Program-made: the position numbers and the translations under genes | NCBI GenBank assembly: GCA_036924085.1 | Contig: JAVGWX010000003.1 | Span: 118,180,264-118,244,263, forward strand | Origin: Ariolimax columbianus | Lineage: Eukaryota > Mollusca > Gastropoda > Stylommatophora > Arionidae | Direction: 5' to 3' | Length of the DNA: 64,000 nt | The notes under the pieces: model-generated | The model's input: only the letters and a program-made list of their open reading frames with translations | Databases searched by the model: none | Told to the model about the DNA's origin: nothing | Part shown: one piece after another, positions 22,621-32,855 of the stretch | How positions within the stretch are numbered: position 1 is the first letter of the stretch | Layout: the number at the start of each line of letters is the position of its first letter

Positions 22621-22819
22621 CTTTTAGCTGATCGAGCATGGCAGTTACTGCCTCAAATATCGTAGCTTCTTTCATTAAATTTTTAAAGTTTGTAAAGCTA
22701 CTTCAATGTTTTATCAAATTTTCGTGTACATTTAGGTGCTGGACCTTTTAATTTGTACATATACATATAATTTTTATTTGATAAGTAGGCTTCAAACGGT
22801 AGTTACATATCTAAGTTTA

Positions 22820-22820
<1 letters not shown>

Positions 22821-22884
<64 letters not shown>

Positions 22885-22901
22885 CACACACACACACACA
22901 C
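22821..22901. repeat. (TA)n followed by (CA)n microsatellite
   Basis: A TA run of about 60 bp is followed, after GGC, by about 16 bp of CA. The neighbouring 22905-23490 is AT-rich and shows nothing recognisable. Confidence 0.95.
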
Positions 22902-23494
22902 GGTACAGCCCAAAGGTAAATATACGTTTTAAGAGAACACAAAAATGAAAAAAAGTTTAATAAAATGCTTTGGCAAGCACGTTTGATTTAGAAAACTCAG
23001 CACATGTTGTCATTTTCACTACTCTTCTGCATTCAGAGAAAGAAGGGAATTTAAACGTATTTGTTTGTTTGTCATAATTTCTGGCCATTTGTTTTGTTAC
23101 ATTTAATATAATAATTCTTGGAAGACAGCCGTGTCAGTCACTTAGTGAAACAACCAATGTTTCCATAACCTAAATAGTATACATTTTCACTTCTTCTCTC
23201 CACACCAAGCATCACGTGATGGCTAGAGTTGTCATCCTTAAAGTAAGATTTTGTCAAAACACTAATGTACCACATATGCTTCACACTGAAGCGAAAATGT
23301 GAATAAAGAATGTGCGATCTGAGAGTGACAGTTTCTGTGGCAATTCATTTCACACGATGTGACCCGTACGTAGAAATGTTTATAGAGGCATCTTAATGCA
23401 GATCAAATGAGGTCAGGTCACAAGTGCTGGAGAACCGTGTCTTATAATTTTTGTCTCTGTGTGTATACTATTTTTCTTTACTTGTTATTTTCAG

Positions 23495-24104
23495 GTCCTA
23501 TTCAGGTTGCTTGTCACAACTTAGCCTGTGCCCGAGCCAAGGTTCATTCTCGTGCAACTGAAGTGATCCATTCATAAGTTCAGATACTGTATTCACTTCG
23601 GCTTCCTTTTCTGCTCCATTCAACGACAACTTCTCGCTCGACTGGCGTTTTGGCAGTTTGCTAGACGAAGGTGACCTAGCATAAGTCACGAACTAGAAAC
23701 TTGCGAGATGTGGCCTGGGGCTAACCAAGGTCAAGTTTTACCATCTACGAAGAGAGAAGACATTGCGGCTAATGGTAATCACTGCTGTCGCCATCCTCGA
23801 AAAGAGGCAACCAACGTGATAAGGAGCGTTAGAAAAGTGGGAGATCCCTTTGCACGATCAAGTCATCACAACACCTACAGCAATAAAGTCCACAGCAATA
23901 CCCAGAATGTTCATACCAGATTTTTCAACGTTCTATACCGGAAATCAAGTAACTCCCGATCTGGACCGTGCCACGAGATGAAAAGTGGACATACTTTGTG
24001 TACATACAGCATCATTGACACAGCCATTGTCTGTTTTGTGTTATCCTTGCTCAATGGATGCGCCACAGCGTCAGCAGATTTTCACTTTCCGGATACAAAG
24101 CAGG
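23495..24104 (+). CDS. Candidate host exon encoding a signal peptide (hypothetical)
   Basis: A good splice acceptor (TTTACTTGTTATTTTCAG, ending 23494) precedes a frame that is open from about 23673 to a consensus donor, AAAGCAGG then GTATGT, at 24105. Two Met codons are possible. From 23708 the protein begins MWPGANQGQV. From 23978 it begins MKSGHTLCTY, followed by a hydrophobic core (TAIVCFVLSLLNGC) and ATASA, which would suit a secretory signal with cleavage after ASA. I do not recognise the protein, and no following exon can be identified. A minus-strand frame over 23498-23689 also looks protein-like, so strand is not settled. The donor lies next to the 34-bp minisatellite. Confidence 0.25.
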
Positions 24105-24975
24105 GTATGTATACTAGACGTTTTCTGATTGTTGTCATTGATGTATACTAGACGTGTTGTGATTGTTGTCATTGATGTATACTAGACGTGTTGTGATTGT
24201 TGTCATTGATGTATACTAGACGTATTCTGATTGTTGTCATTTATGTATACTAGACGTGTTGTGATTGTTGTCATTGATGTATACTAGACGTGTTGTGATT
24301 GTTGTCATTGATGTATACTAGACGTGTTGTGATTGTTATCATTGATTAATACTAGACGTGTTGTGATTGTTATCATTGATTAATACTAGACGTGTTGTGA
24401 TTGTTGTCATTGATGTATACTAGACATGTTGTGATTGTTGTCATTGATGTATACTAGACGTGTTCTGATTGTTGTCATTGATGTATACTAGACGTGTTGT
24501 GATTGTTGTCATTGATGTATACTAGACGTGTTGTGATTGTTGTCATTGATGTATACTAGACGTGTTGTGATTGTTGTCATTGATGTATACTAGACGTGTT
24601 TTGATTGTTGTCATTGATGTATACTAGACGTGTTTTGATTGTTGTCATTGATGTATACTAGACGTGTTCTGATTGTTGTCATTGATGTATACTAGACGTG
24701 TTGTGATTGTTGTCACTGATATATACTAGACGTGTTGTGATTGTTGTCATTGATGTATACTAGACGTGTTGTGATTGTTGTCTTTGATGTATATTAGACG
24801 TGTTGTGATTGTTGTCATCGATGAATACTAGACGTGTTGTGATTGTTGTCATTGATGTATACTAGACGTGTTGTGATTGTTGTCATTGATGTATACTAGA
24901 CGTGTTGTGATTGTTGTCATTGATGTATACTAGACGTGTTGTGATTGTTGTCATTGATGTATACTAGACGTATGC
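24105..24975. repeat. 34-bp minisatellite, about 25 units
   Basis: The unit is GTATACTAGACGTGTTGTGA plus TTGTTGTCATTGAT. Variants are GTTCTGATT and GATTAATACTAG. As 34 is not a multiple of three, it does not hold a frame. It starts immediately at the candidate splice donor. Bases 24976-25239 show nothing recognisable. Confidence 0.95.
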
Positions 24976-25239
24976 TGATTGCTTCTTGACGAAGAACAAT
25001 CTCCTTCCATGTCATTTTCTGGGGAACAAATAATAGGAGCATGACACTTTATTACGCATTTCACAAAATTAGACTATGAAGGTTTGTGCATGGAACTGGC
25101 TGCTGTATTAAGTAAAACAGTACTACTGATATCACATGTACATGAGCATATGAACAGTTCAATATATCATTCCTGAAAATATGTCGTGTAGTGGTGACAC
25201 ATTGCTCCTACTACAGAAATGGACTTTTCATGTTTTCTG

Positions 25240-25580
25240 TGCTTTAAGAGCGTTGTCTAAGATATATGTGTCATTAACAGAGTTTGTCATGATTAAATAT
25301 GTTTGAATAGAGTTTGTGAAAGGTAAGTGTGTTTGAAGAGAGTTTGTCAAAGGTATATGTGTTTCAAAAGAGTTTGTCAAAGGTATATGTGTTTGAAGAG
25401 AGTTTGTCAAAGGTATTGGAATGTTTGAAGAGAGTTTGTCAAAGGTAAATGTTTTCGAAGAGAGTTTGTCAAAGGTATATGTGTTTGAAGAGGATATGTC
25501 AAAGATATGTGTGTTTGAAATCGTACCTCCAAGGTATACATGTTTGAATAGACTATGTCTAAGGTATTTCAAGTTTCACT
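25240..25580. repeat. Degenerate 30-bp repeat, about 11 units
   Basis: The unit is GAGAGTTTGTCAAAGGTATA followed by TGTGTTTGAA. Related units (GTTTGAAGAGAACATGTCAC, GAGCGCGTCAAC) recur at 27880-28130 and 28660-28870, suggesting one array since split by insertions. Confidence 0.8.
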
Positions 25581-25599
25581 TTCCTACCGTCATCGTTAA

Positions 25600-26130
25600 G
25601 TAGCTGTATCAATCAGATGGTTTCTGCTGCTGACTCTGTGATGAGCCCTATATCGTCGGCAAATCGAAGGAGATTGAGGCTTCTGTCGTCAAGAGGGATG
25701 CAATGGGTGTCCAAATTGCATGACTTATCGCAAAAAATGCGGAGAAGAGGTTCGAGATAGGATCCCTCTGGTGTACCCCCTTCTGTACTAATACTATAAT
25801 TGGACATTGGAACTGCTTAAATTTGGCAGTGGAGTTCGTATAATTGTTAGCACGATTTCTGATGAGACCAGGAGCAACACCTTGCTCTAACAGTGAACGC
25901 CAGACACGTTATTGTTTTGCCAAATCGGAAGCTTTTTGGTAGTCGATGAAGGTAAATAACAAGGGTTCTGGAACTCTTTGGCTGCCACAATAAGGCGGTA
26001 GAAAGTTGAAATGTGATCCAGTGTGCTTTATGAACGATGAACTACAGATTGTTCTACCGGCTGCGAGTCTTCGAAAGTGGTGCTGACTTGACAAGGATCC
26101 ATTTCGTTAACAGCTTGTAAGTGACCTGGT
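25600..26130 (-). pseudogene. Degenerate RTE-like LINE reverse transcriptase
   Basis: Minus-strand motifs appear in order: motif A FTFIDYQKASD (near 25920-25955; the second Asp position is changed in context), EQGVAPGLIRNRANN, motif B as VQKGVHQRDPIS (normally QGDP), and motif C LRFADDIGLITESAAE (25613-25675), which is intact. Frames change between the motifs. It is a fragment and cannot be active. Confidence 0.7.
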
Positions 26131-26300
26131 AATTGGACGATAGAGTATCAGGTTCATTTTGTCTCCCTTTCTCTGTAAGAGTATTGTCCTCGAGTAGTGC
26201 CAAGCGGTATGTGTTACTCTAGAACGAAGATAACTTGTAAAACGTTAGGCTATGTAAACGGCTAGACCATAAGGCTAGATGTCCTCCGCAGTAATGTTAT
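26131..26300. other. No recognisable feature
   Basis: Spacer between the RTE-like remnant and the CR1-like fragment that hosts the nested LINE insertion. No motif or repeat seen. Confidence 0.4.
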
Positions 26301-26397
26301 CATCTAGTGATTTTTCAGATGATATCGATTCGTCGGCGTGATGAATTTCTGAGGGCAAAAAGTCCGGAACAAGGGGGAAAGTGGATGGACAGTAATT
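26300..26397 (+). mobile_element. CR1-like LINE remnant, left side of an interrupted copy
   Basis: The sequence GGAAAGTGGATGGACAGTAA joins, across the inserted LINE, to TTGGACTATAACAAG at 27704-27718. The element at 650-700 has GAGGAATGGATAAATTAGACTATAACAAG at the matching place. Only the last tens of bases can be aligned. Confidence 0.4.
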
Positions 26398-27692
26398 CTT
26401 CTTCTTCTTCTGCGTACGCAGTCAGACAGTAACAATTATTTTTTCGAAAAAAGCGGCGGTCATCCTGAGGCTGTCGCCACTGCCATAGAGCTTGTCTTGC
26501 AGTTCCACTGGTGATGGCCACATCTGCTCTCTCTGATCCTCGTATGTCGGGCAGTTCTGCAGCAGATGTTCAGCGGTCATTTATTAGTACCGCACGGGCA
26601 TTCGTCGGTACACCCTATCTTCAATTTGTTGAATAGGTGGTACCTCAGTCTATTGTGGCCAGTGCGAAGTCTGAAGACAACGACCTGCTCTCTTCGGTTC
26701 AACTGGTAATAGGCATCGTTTTTGGTGTAACCAGTATGTTCGGTTTCCCATTTGGTCATGTATCTGGCTTTGATAAGCCGTTTTGACTCTTCGTACGTCA
26801 TACTGGTATCCGTTTGTTTTAGTCTTGCACCTTCTTTTGCCAGTCTGTCTGCCTCCTCGTTGCCTTGGGTGTTGCAGTGTGATGGGACCCACAGTACCAC
26901 TACCCTTTTTGGTGTGGACTGCTGGCACAGTTTGCAGAGTGCTGCTCTTAAGTCATTAAGCTCAGTGTTTTTCTGGCTTTTTAGCGCTGTGACTACGGCG
27001 AGAGCATCTGTAAGCAGGACTATATGGCTTTCATTTTCACTGTGTGTCACCATTTCTTCCACTGCCGCCCTCAGTGCCTCTGCCTCCGCTCTGAAATTGC
27101 TTGTGTACTTGCCAGTAGCGAATGACAGTGTTATTTTTCTGCCATTTGGTAGGTTCAGGAATGCTCCTGCCCCTCCGTTCTGTGTTGTGTTTGTTACAGA
27201 ACCGTCGGTGTATGCATGGGTCCAGTCCATGCTTGGGTAGCTTTTCGTTATGAAGCTTAGGGTAGTATCTCTCCTTTCTTTTTCAGTCTGGCAGATTTTG
27301 TTTGCAATACCTGGTATATTTTCTACCACCTCTGGAAATATATCCTGCCTCCAGGTAGGTTTTCGTACAGTAGTGATGGGTTTTGGTGTTGTTAGTGCGT
27401 TTATGGGATCTTCGTGCATCTTTGCTTTGGCTATTTCTGCAAAGTTTCTCCGCTTTAGTTTCCCATTTATCCAAATTGTTTAGTCTCTGGTGCATTGGAT
27501 GGTCGGTCAGTCTTCGGAGCTTCTCTGACTGCAGCTGGGCTCTGCAGTCTCTTCTATCGGTCATGGATTGCAGTTTTGTAATCTTTTCAAGTTCTACAAT
27601 TGGCGTTGACTTCATGCCACCTGTTATAATTCTCATGGCTTGGTTTTGAAGTTTGCTAACTTTATCGAAGTTCGCCTTCGCTGCTGTTGTCC
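26398..27692 (-). mobile_element. I/Jockey-group LINE, 5'-truncated second copy
   Basis: It is a minus-strand copy of the same family as 16780-20465, from the reverse transcriptase thumb to the (GAA)n tail, which shows as TTCTTCTTCTTC at 26398-26411 followed by TGCGTACGCAG. The repeat ATGGACAGTAATT at 26385-26397 and 27693-27705 is the target-site duplication; a few bases may be chance overlap. It lies inside an older CR1-like fragment. Its RNase H frame is intact over 280 residues, so it is the better-preserved copy for that domain. Confidence 0.9.
26577..27419 (-). pseudogene. LINE RNase H and C-terminus (truncated ORF, open)
   Basis: An open frame covers RNase H with all signature residues: AYTDGS, FRAEAEAL, LLTDALAV and WVPSHCNTQGNEEAD. 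It continues in frame through RTGHNRLRYHLF into CPCGTNK, where a stop cuts the knuckle. It lacks endonuclease and most of the reverse transcriptase. Its N-terminal Met is internal (MHEDPINAL). The thumb part lies in another frame at 27283-27690. It shows that the first copy's breaks near 19521, 19915 and 20212 are lesions of that copy. Confidence 0.85.
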
Positions 27693-27705
27693 ATGGACAG
27701 TAATT

Positions 27706-27870
27706 GGACTATAACAAGTTTTTTTTTCTTTTAAATACAGCCTCCTACAAGAACAAGAGGGAACATCAACAATTTAATTAAAGTAAGGTCCAGATTAGAT
27801 ACCATGAAATATTTTATTTAGTCAGATAATGATGACTGTGTGTCTGAAATAGTACGTCAGAGGTGTTGAA
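27706..27870 (+). mobile_element. CR1-like LINE remnant, right side of an interrupted copy
   Basis: GGACTATAACAAGTTTTTTT, GGTCCAGATTAGATACCATG and GTCAGATAATGATGACTG match the element at 680-800 in the same order. Several stops and gaps show it is old. It is the host of the nested LINE insertion. Confidence 0.65.
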
Positions 27871-28130
27871 AATACGTTATGTTAAAGTTGTATGTGTTTG
27901 AGTAAAAGTTTGTCAAAGGAATTTGTCTTTTAAGAGGTTATATCAGATTTATAAATCTATGTTGAATGTGTTCGAGTTTGCATAGATTACGTCAAACTTG
28001 TCCGAGTTTGAACAGAATACGTCAAAGATATACCCGTATGTGTAATGTTAACAGATAGTACCTCAACTTTGTCTGTGTTTAAAGAGAGCGCACCAAAGTT
28101 GTATTTTCTCAAGAAAAAAACCGAAAGCCT
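27871..28130. repeat. Degenerate 30-bp repeat units
   Basis: Diverged units with GTGTTTGAGTAAAAGTTTGTC, TTTGAACAGAATACGTCAAA and GTTTAAAGAGAGCGCACCAA match the array at 25240-25580. Confidence 0.6.
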
Positions 28131-28139
28131 CCCTAAAGA

Positions 28140-28385
28140 ACTGCGACATTGACCCCGATAATTAGGAGACCATTGCTGGTGCTCGCTCTGCCTGGCGTAG
28201 TCAAATCTCTTCTGGCACGGCACATATGGAGCAGACACGAATCAAGGACGCAGCACGGAAACGAGCGACACGAAAGGCAAGAGAAGAGTCGGACAGTGTT
28301 TCTCTGCCCTCAGTGTGGCAGACGCTTTCGGGCTAGGATTGGTTTGATCTGTCACATACGAACCCACTTCATGATTTACATATGA
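28140..28385 (+). pseudogene. 3' end of a LINE with a C2H2 finger
   Basis: A frame near 28215-28280 gives RIKDAARKRATRKAREESD. A shifted frame gives CPQCGRRFRARIGLICHIRTH-like sequence (28300-28375) with a complete CxxC..HxxxH pattern. Basic DAARKRARRK stretches followed by a single such finger are typical of the C-terminus of several LINE polyproteins. A host zinc-finger gene is the alternative, but there is only one finger and the frame changes within it. Confidence 0.55.
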
Positions 28386-28489
28386 CAATGTGGTCGTCTT
28401 CGGAAACGATGGACAAACAACAACAGAACGCGTCAAAGTTGTATCTATTCTTCCTCTTTTTTTTTTGAACGCTGTCAGGCGTCAACTTG

Positions 28490-28640
28490 AATTTGTTCAA
28501 AGAAGGCAGCGGTCATCCTGAGGCTCTCGACACTGTCATAGAGCTAGCTTGTCTAGTGTTGTCACAGGTGATGACCACATGTGCTTTCTCTGGTCGTCGT
28601 ATGTCGGGTAATTATTGGTCGATGTTCTAGACACCAGTAA
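28490..28640 (-). mobile_element. I/Jockey-group LINE, short 3' fragment
   Basis: GGCAGCGGTCATCCTGAGGC, CTGTCATAGAGCTAG and CGTATGTCGGGTAATT match the 3' end of the LINE as seen at 26450-26580 on the same strand. It is diverged, about 150 bp long, and lies 800 bp beyond the younger copy. Confidence 0.7.
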
Positions 28641-28659
28641 CCACTAGGGAGCACGCCAT

Positions 28660-28870
28660 ACTCTATTCAAAGAGAGCTCCTCAAAGTTGCATGTACACCT
28701 CGTATTTGAAGAGAACATGTCACAAGTTGTATCTATTTGAAGAGAGCGCGTCAACATTGTCTGCGTTTGAAAAGAAACGTCAAAGTTGTGTGTCCTTGTA
28801 TAGAGAATATCTCCTTCTGAAACAAACGAGTCTTATGTTGTATTTGAACACCGTTTTGTAAACAGACACA
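28660..28870. repeat. Degenerate 30-bp repeat units
   Basis: Units with TATTTGAAGAGAACATGTCA, TATTTGAAGAGAGCGCGTCA and GTTTGAAAAGAAACGTCAAA continue the array at 25240-25580 and 27871-28130. Confidence 0.6.
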
Positions 28871-28959
28871 CGTTTCCCGTGACGTTTAACTGAATTTAAT
28901 TTATTTTAGGCATCTGACCTAATACAAATAAATAGCGCAGATGGTCGAATGCATGAATG

Positions 28960-29380
28960 AAAATGTATAATCTGGAATGGGCCCATGTTACATCCTGTAG
29001 TAGGGCATGGTGAGATACTTCATTATGATATGTGAAGATGGTGCCATATTATATCCTGCGTCGGGGGGGGGGGGGGGGGAGGGATGTTGAGAGACCTCAT
29101 TGTGATAGGTGAAGATGGTGCCTTATTATATCCTGCCGTCGGGGGGGGGGGGGGGAGGGATGTTGAGAGACTTGATTGTGATATGTGAAGATAGTGCGTT
29201 ATTATATCCTGCCGTCGGGGGGCGGGGGGGGGGGGAGGGGGGCGGAGGTATGTTGAGAGACTTGATTGTGGTAGGTGAAGATGGTGCCTTATTATATCCT
29301 GCCGTCGGGGGTGGGGGGATGTTGAGAGACTTGATTGTGATAGGTGAAGATGTATCAAGTTGTATCTTCTCGTCGGGGAT
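28960..29380. repeat. Minisatellite of about 70 bp with long poly(G) runs, five units
   Basis: Units contain GGTGAAGATGGTGCCTTATT, ATATCCTGCCGTC and a G run of up to 19, then AGGGATGTTGAGAGACTTGATT. G runs near 29063-29081, 29140-29155 and 29216-29245 vary in length. Bases 29381-29760 hold nothing recognisable. Confidence 0.9.
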
Positions 29381-29761
29381 GATGTGTTAGAAACTAAATT
29401 ATTATAAGTGACGTTGTCTTCAGCAGCATGAGAGGGAAGATTGGAGGGAGATGTAACCAAAAGGAGATAGGTCGCTAACATCACCAGAGGAGACGGAACC
29501 ACAAATATGAGTTTTCGAGATAAGGTTGGAACAATTCCTTGCATACTGTACAACTAGCAACAGAGAATGAATTGGTTTGTGCACATTGTGAGCTTGCAAC
29601 CGGACCACATTGTTCATGGAATCTTCAATAGGACAATATCATGAAGAAGGGCTAGAGGTAGGCCGAGGAAAAGGTGAATAGACAGTGTAAGCGAGATCAG
29701 TCGTAAAATGGGGAACAATATTACTCGGACACGAAATAGAGGCGATAGACAAATACATACC

Positions 29762-30293
29762 AAGGCACTGGGCTACAACCTGGTAGAAAGTGAGGCGACA
29801 CTGGGCTAGAGCCTGGTAGAAAGTGAGATGACACTGGGCTACAGCCTGGTAGAAAGTGAGGCGACACTGGGCTACAGCCTGGTAGAAAGTGAGACGACAC
29901 TGGGCTACAGCCTGGCAGAAAGTGAGAAAACACAGGGCTACAACCTGGTAGAAAGTGAGACCACAGGGCTACAGCCTCGTAGAACGTGGGACGACACAGG
30001 GCTACAGCCTGGTTGAAATTTGTACGACACTGGGCTACAGCCTGGTAGAAAGTGAGACGACACTGGGCTACAGCCTGGTAGAAAGTGAGACGACACTGGG
30101 CTACAGCTTGGTAGAAAGTGAGACGACACTGAGCTACAGTTTGGTAGAAAGTGAGACGACACAAGGCTACTGCCTGGTAGAAAGTGAGATGACACTGGGC
30201 TACAGCCTGGGAGAAAGTGAGAAAACACAGGGCAACAGCCTGGTAGAAAGTGAGACGACACTGGGCTACAGCCTGGTAGAAAGTGAGAAGACA
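29762..30293. repeat. 33-bp minisatellite, about 16 units
   Basis: The unit is GACACTGGGCTACAGCCTGG followed by TAGAAAGTGAGAC. It is 11 codons long, so it opens false frames on both strands (GYSLVESETTL on plus, FLPGCSPVSSH on minus). It ends 80 bp before a CR1-like fragment. Confidence 0.95.
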
Positions 30294-30369
30294 AAAGAAG
30301 AAAGAAGAAGAAACTGTTGCGTCACAGATGCTGCCGTCAGGGATGGCAATATGGAGACTTGTGGAGACA

Positions 30370-30735
30370 TTGTAATGCATTTAGACAAGTTTAATTTAAT
30401 CAGAAATCGTCAGCATGGGTTTACTAGGGGGAGGTCGTGCTTAACAAATCTATTATAATTCATGGAAGAGGTTACTAAAATAATAGATAAAGGGGAGCCA
30501 GTGGATGTTATTTATCTATATTTTGCAAAGGTCATTAATACAGTACCTCATCAAAGATTATTTTGAAAGTTAAATTCACATCAAATAGCTGGGCAAGTTG
30601 CCAAATGGATTGAAAATTGGTTAACGGGAAGAAACCAAAGAGTGGGCATAAATAATGATTACTTTGAGAGGTGTGAAGTAAAAAGTGGAGTGCCTCAGGA
30701 CTCGGTTTTGGGATAAACTTTGTTCTTGATATATA
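30370..30735 (+). mobile_element. CR1/L2-like LINE reverse transcriptase fragment, cut by a mariner
   Basis: Plus-strand translation gives RQHGFTRGRSCLTNLL, then motif A region VDVIYLYFAKVINTVPH (normally DFxKAFDxV, so both catalytic positions are altered) and the start of motif B, KSGVPQDSVLG. It ends in CTTGATATA, where the same family at 45-55 continues into AATAATGA. A mariner end follows directly. Confidence 0.75.
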
Positions 30736-31085
30736 CTAGGCGTGTTAAAATGAAACCGGACCAAACTGCAATAAGTGAACATACGTACGATGCGCATGAT
30801 GACGTCACTTCTGGCGTAAACAGCATGTACCAACCATTAAGTTCGCAAAATTCCATTATCCTACAACTCATAGTTTCCTCAGCAGACCGTGGAAAACATG
30901 GCGGATGCGATACGGAATTCGACCAGAGTTGATCAGCTAGCGGTGATTGGGTTTCTAACAGCTGAATGATGGTCGACCATTGGAAATTCATCGCAGAATT
31001 CAGGCAGTGTATTGTGACAAAAGTGTGTCAAAGACAGCAGTGAAGAACTGGACAGCGATGTTAAAGAAGGACGCGAGTTAACGTA
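30736..31085 (+). mobile_element. Mariner transposase gene remnant, 3' end lost
   Basis: The left end CTAGGCGTGTTAAAATGAAA follows a TA in the CR1-like LINE. Around 30940-31080 the sequence encodes, in shifting frames, FLTAE, IHRRIQAVYCDKSVSKTA and VKNWTAMLKKDAS, matching the first helix-turn-helix of SETMAR-like mariner transposases. The rest of the transposase and the right inverted repeat are missing. Confidence 0.6.
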
Positions 31086-31229
31086 ACAATATGCGACTGA
31101 CCTGATCTCGGAAGAACTTTCGTTAGCTCACGTTCTTCTTTAAACATCATTTCCAGTTTTTCACTGCTGTCTTTATATATGCTGTCTTTGCTGTCTGAAT
31201 TTATATCTCCGTGGCGTTTGCCTAGTGTT

Positions 31230-31640
31230 CAGACGTTTATGGTTCGAATTCGAGTTCTTGATGGACATTTTGTTCTAAGATCCCTGTGTTCATGACTGAG
31301 CTACGGAGTTCGTGCTTTGTGCGATGCTCTCGCCAGGCAGGATACCGTTCTGTGGAGAGAGACTGAGCCACATTTGTGATGATTTCGCCAGGCGGGATAC
31401 CGTTCTGTGGAGAGAGACCAAGCCACATGTGTGATGATTTCGCCAGGCGGGATACCGTTCTGTGGAGAGAGACTGAGCCACATTTGTGATGCTCTCGCCA
31501 GGCGGGATACCGTTCTGTGGAGAGAGATTGAGCCACATGTGTGATGCTCTCGCCAGGCGGGATACCGTTCTGTGGAGAGAGACCAAGCCACATAGTGAGA
31601 CCTGCGGCGACGAAGTCGACCCCTCGCCTTTAACCTTTTA
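31230..31640 (+). mobile_element. Dispersed element D with an internal 55-bp array
   Basis: It has flanks GAGCTACGGAGTTCGTGCTT and GACCCCTCGCCTTTAACCTT, shared with the reverse-oriented copy at 40330-40530. Between them the 55-bp segment CGCCAGGCGGGATACCGTTC..TGTGGAGAGAGACTGAGCCA is repeated five times at exact 55-bp spacing (31341, 31396, 31451, 31506 and 31561). The other copy has it once. Function and class are unknown. Bases 31641-31999 show nothing recognisable. Confidence 0.75.
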
Positions 31641-31999
31641 ACCTTGAACCTATATCAAGCTATGCATGTATTAGGATTATGTGAATATATTGGTAATTCT
31701 CTGTGATTCATATACCAGATGGTTATCCACTGATCCTGAAGTTGGTACAAGAAGAATTCGCTTTCTTATAGATTGTGAATTAAATTTCTTTTCATAAATT
31801 ACATTATATAGACCCCTAAATGAAACCATTTTTAAAATGTTAAATTATTTTCTCGATAAATTCAGCCGAACATTTTGGCAATTTAACCAATTTAAAAAAC
31901 TGTTAAGTTATTTCCAGCTGAAAATACAACGTTGAGCTGATGTGATAGTTCTACCTTGCCTTCCCCACAGAAACGCTTTGACCTCCCACTCTACTCCCC

Positions 32000-32022
32000 C
32001 CCCCCCCCCCCCCCCCAATCCT
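32000..32022. repeat. Poly(C) run
   Basis: A run of more than 20 C residues. The following 32023-32855 has no recognisable feature. Confidence 0.95.
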
Positions 32023-32855
32023 TCTAGCACCCGCAAACAACAATTCAGAGTAAACAACACACTTGCCGACGAAAAACATGGGGAATTATTTGTGGGGTGT
32101 GAGAGAGACACTGAAGCTTCCTCCAAAGATAAACTACATCTAACAAAATTATGTGAACGTTTCAATCACTATTCCGCTCTGTACAAACACGATGATTTCT
32201 CTACATTTACAGGAAGCATGTAACAATGTGAGCATTTTCTCTCTCTGTGGTCGCGTCTCTAGCAAGCAATCTGTTTATACATTGTTTGTAGAGGTTTTCG
32301 AAGTATCTCATATTGAACTATTAAATCGTTATGAATTATCTGTAGCAACGAGTTCGCAGAGGCGTTTCTCACAGCCCAACGCATACAGAAGAAGATAGAC
32401 ATGTGTCCTTTTTACAGTAGTGCGATGCAATGCTTCTCAGTTGACTCACCAATACGGGTATGACAGTATGGATCCCCACCTCGTTGACCAGGCTGCTGTA
32501 ACATAGTCGGTTTCAAAGTACACTGCGAAGACATCGGGCAGTTTCATGGTCAGAATGTTGCACGTGACCCACCCCTAGCTATTGCTCTCTTATATTTACA
32601 TAATAAGGCTACCAGCCACGTGCACAATGGCTCTAGTCGCATTGTATGACAGATTCACGGTCCAATGCTAGGGGTCTATTCTTAGCAGCTAAGGAGCGAA
32701 CGTGATCAACGGGTGACAAAGTGTCATAATCATGTTCAGAAATGTATGTCTTTGTCAAACATACAAGATTTGAACCTTTGTCATATACATTAACCTGTGC
32801 GTCTGAGCCAACAGAGCAGCATCAATGGACTACTGTCACGGTGAATCTGTGTGTA

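Noticed and set aside
22882..23490. Promoter region for the candidate exon at 23495
   Set aside because: AT-rich, but no specific TATA or initiator arrangement could be supported.
28140..28385. Host C2H2 zinc-finger gene
   Set aside because: There is only one finger, the frame changes, and the preceding DAARKRATRKA stretch is typical of LINE C-termini.
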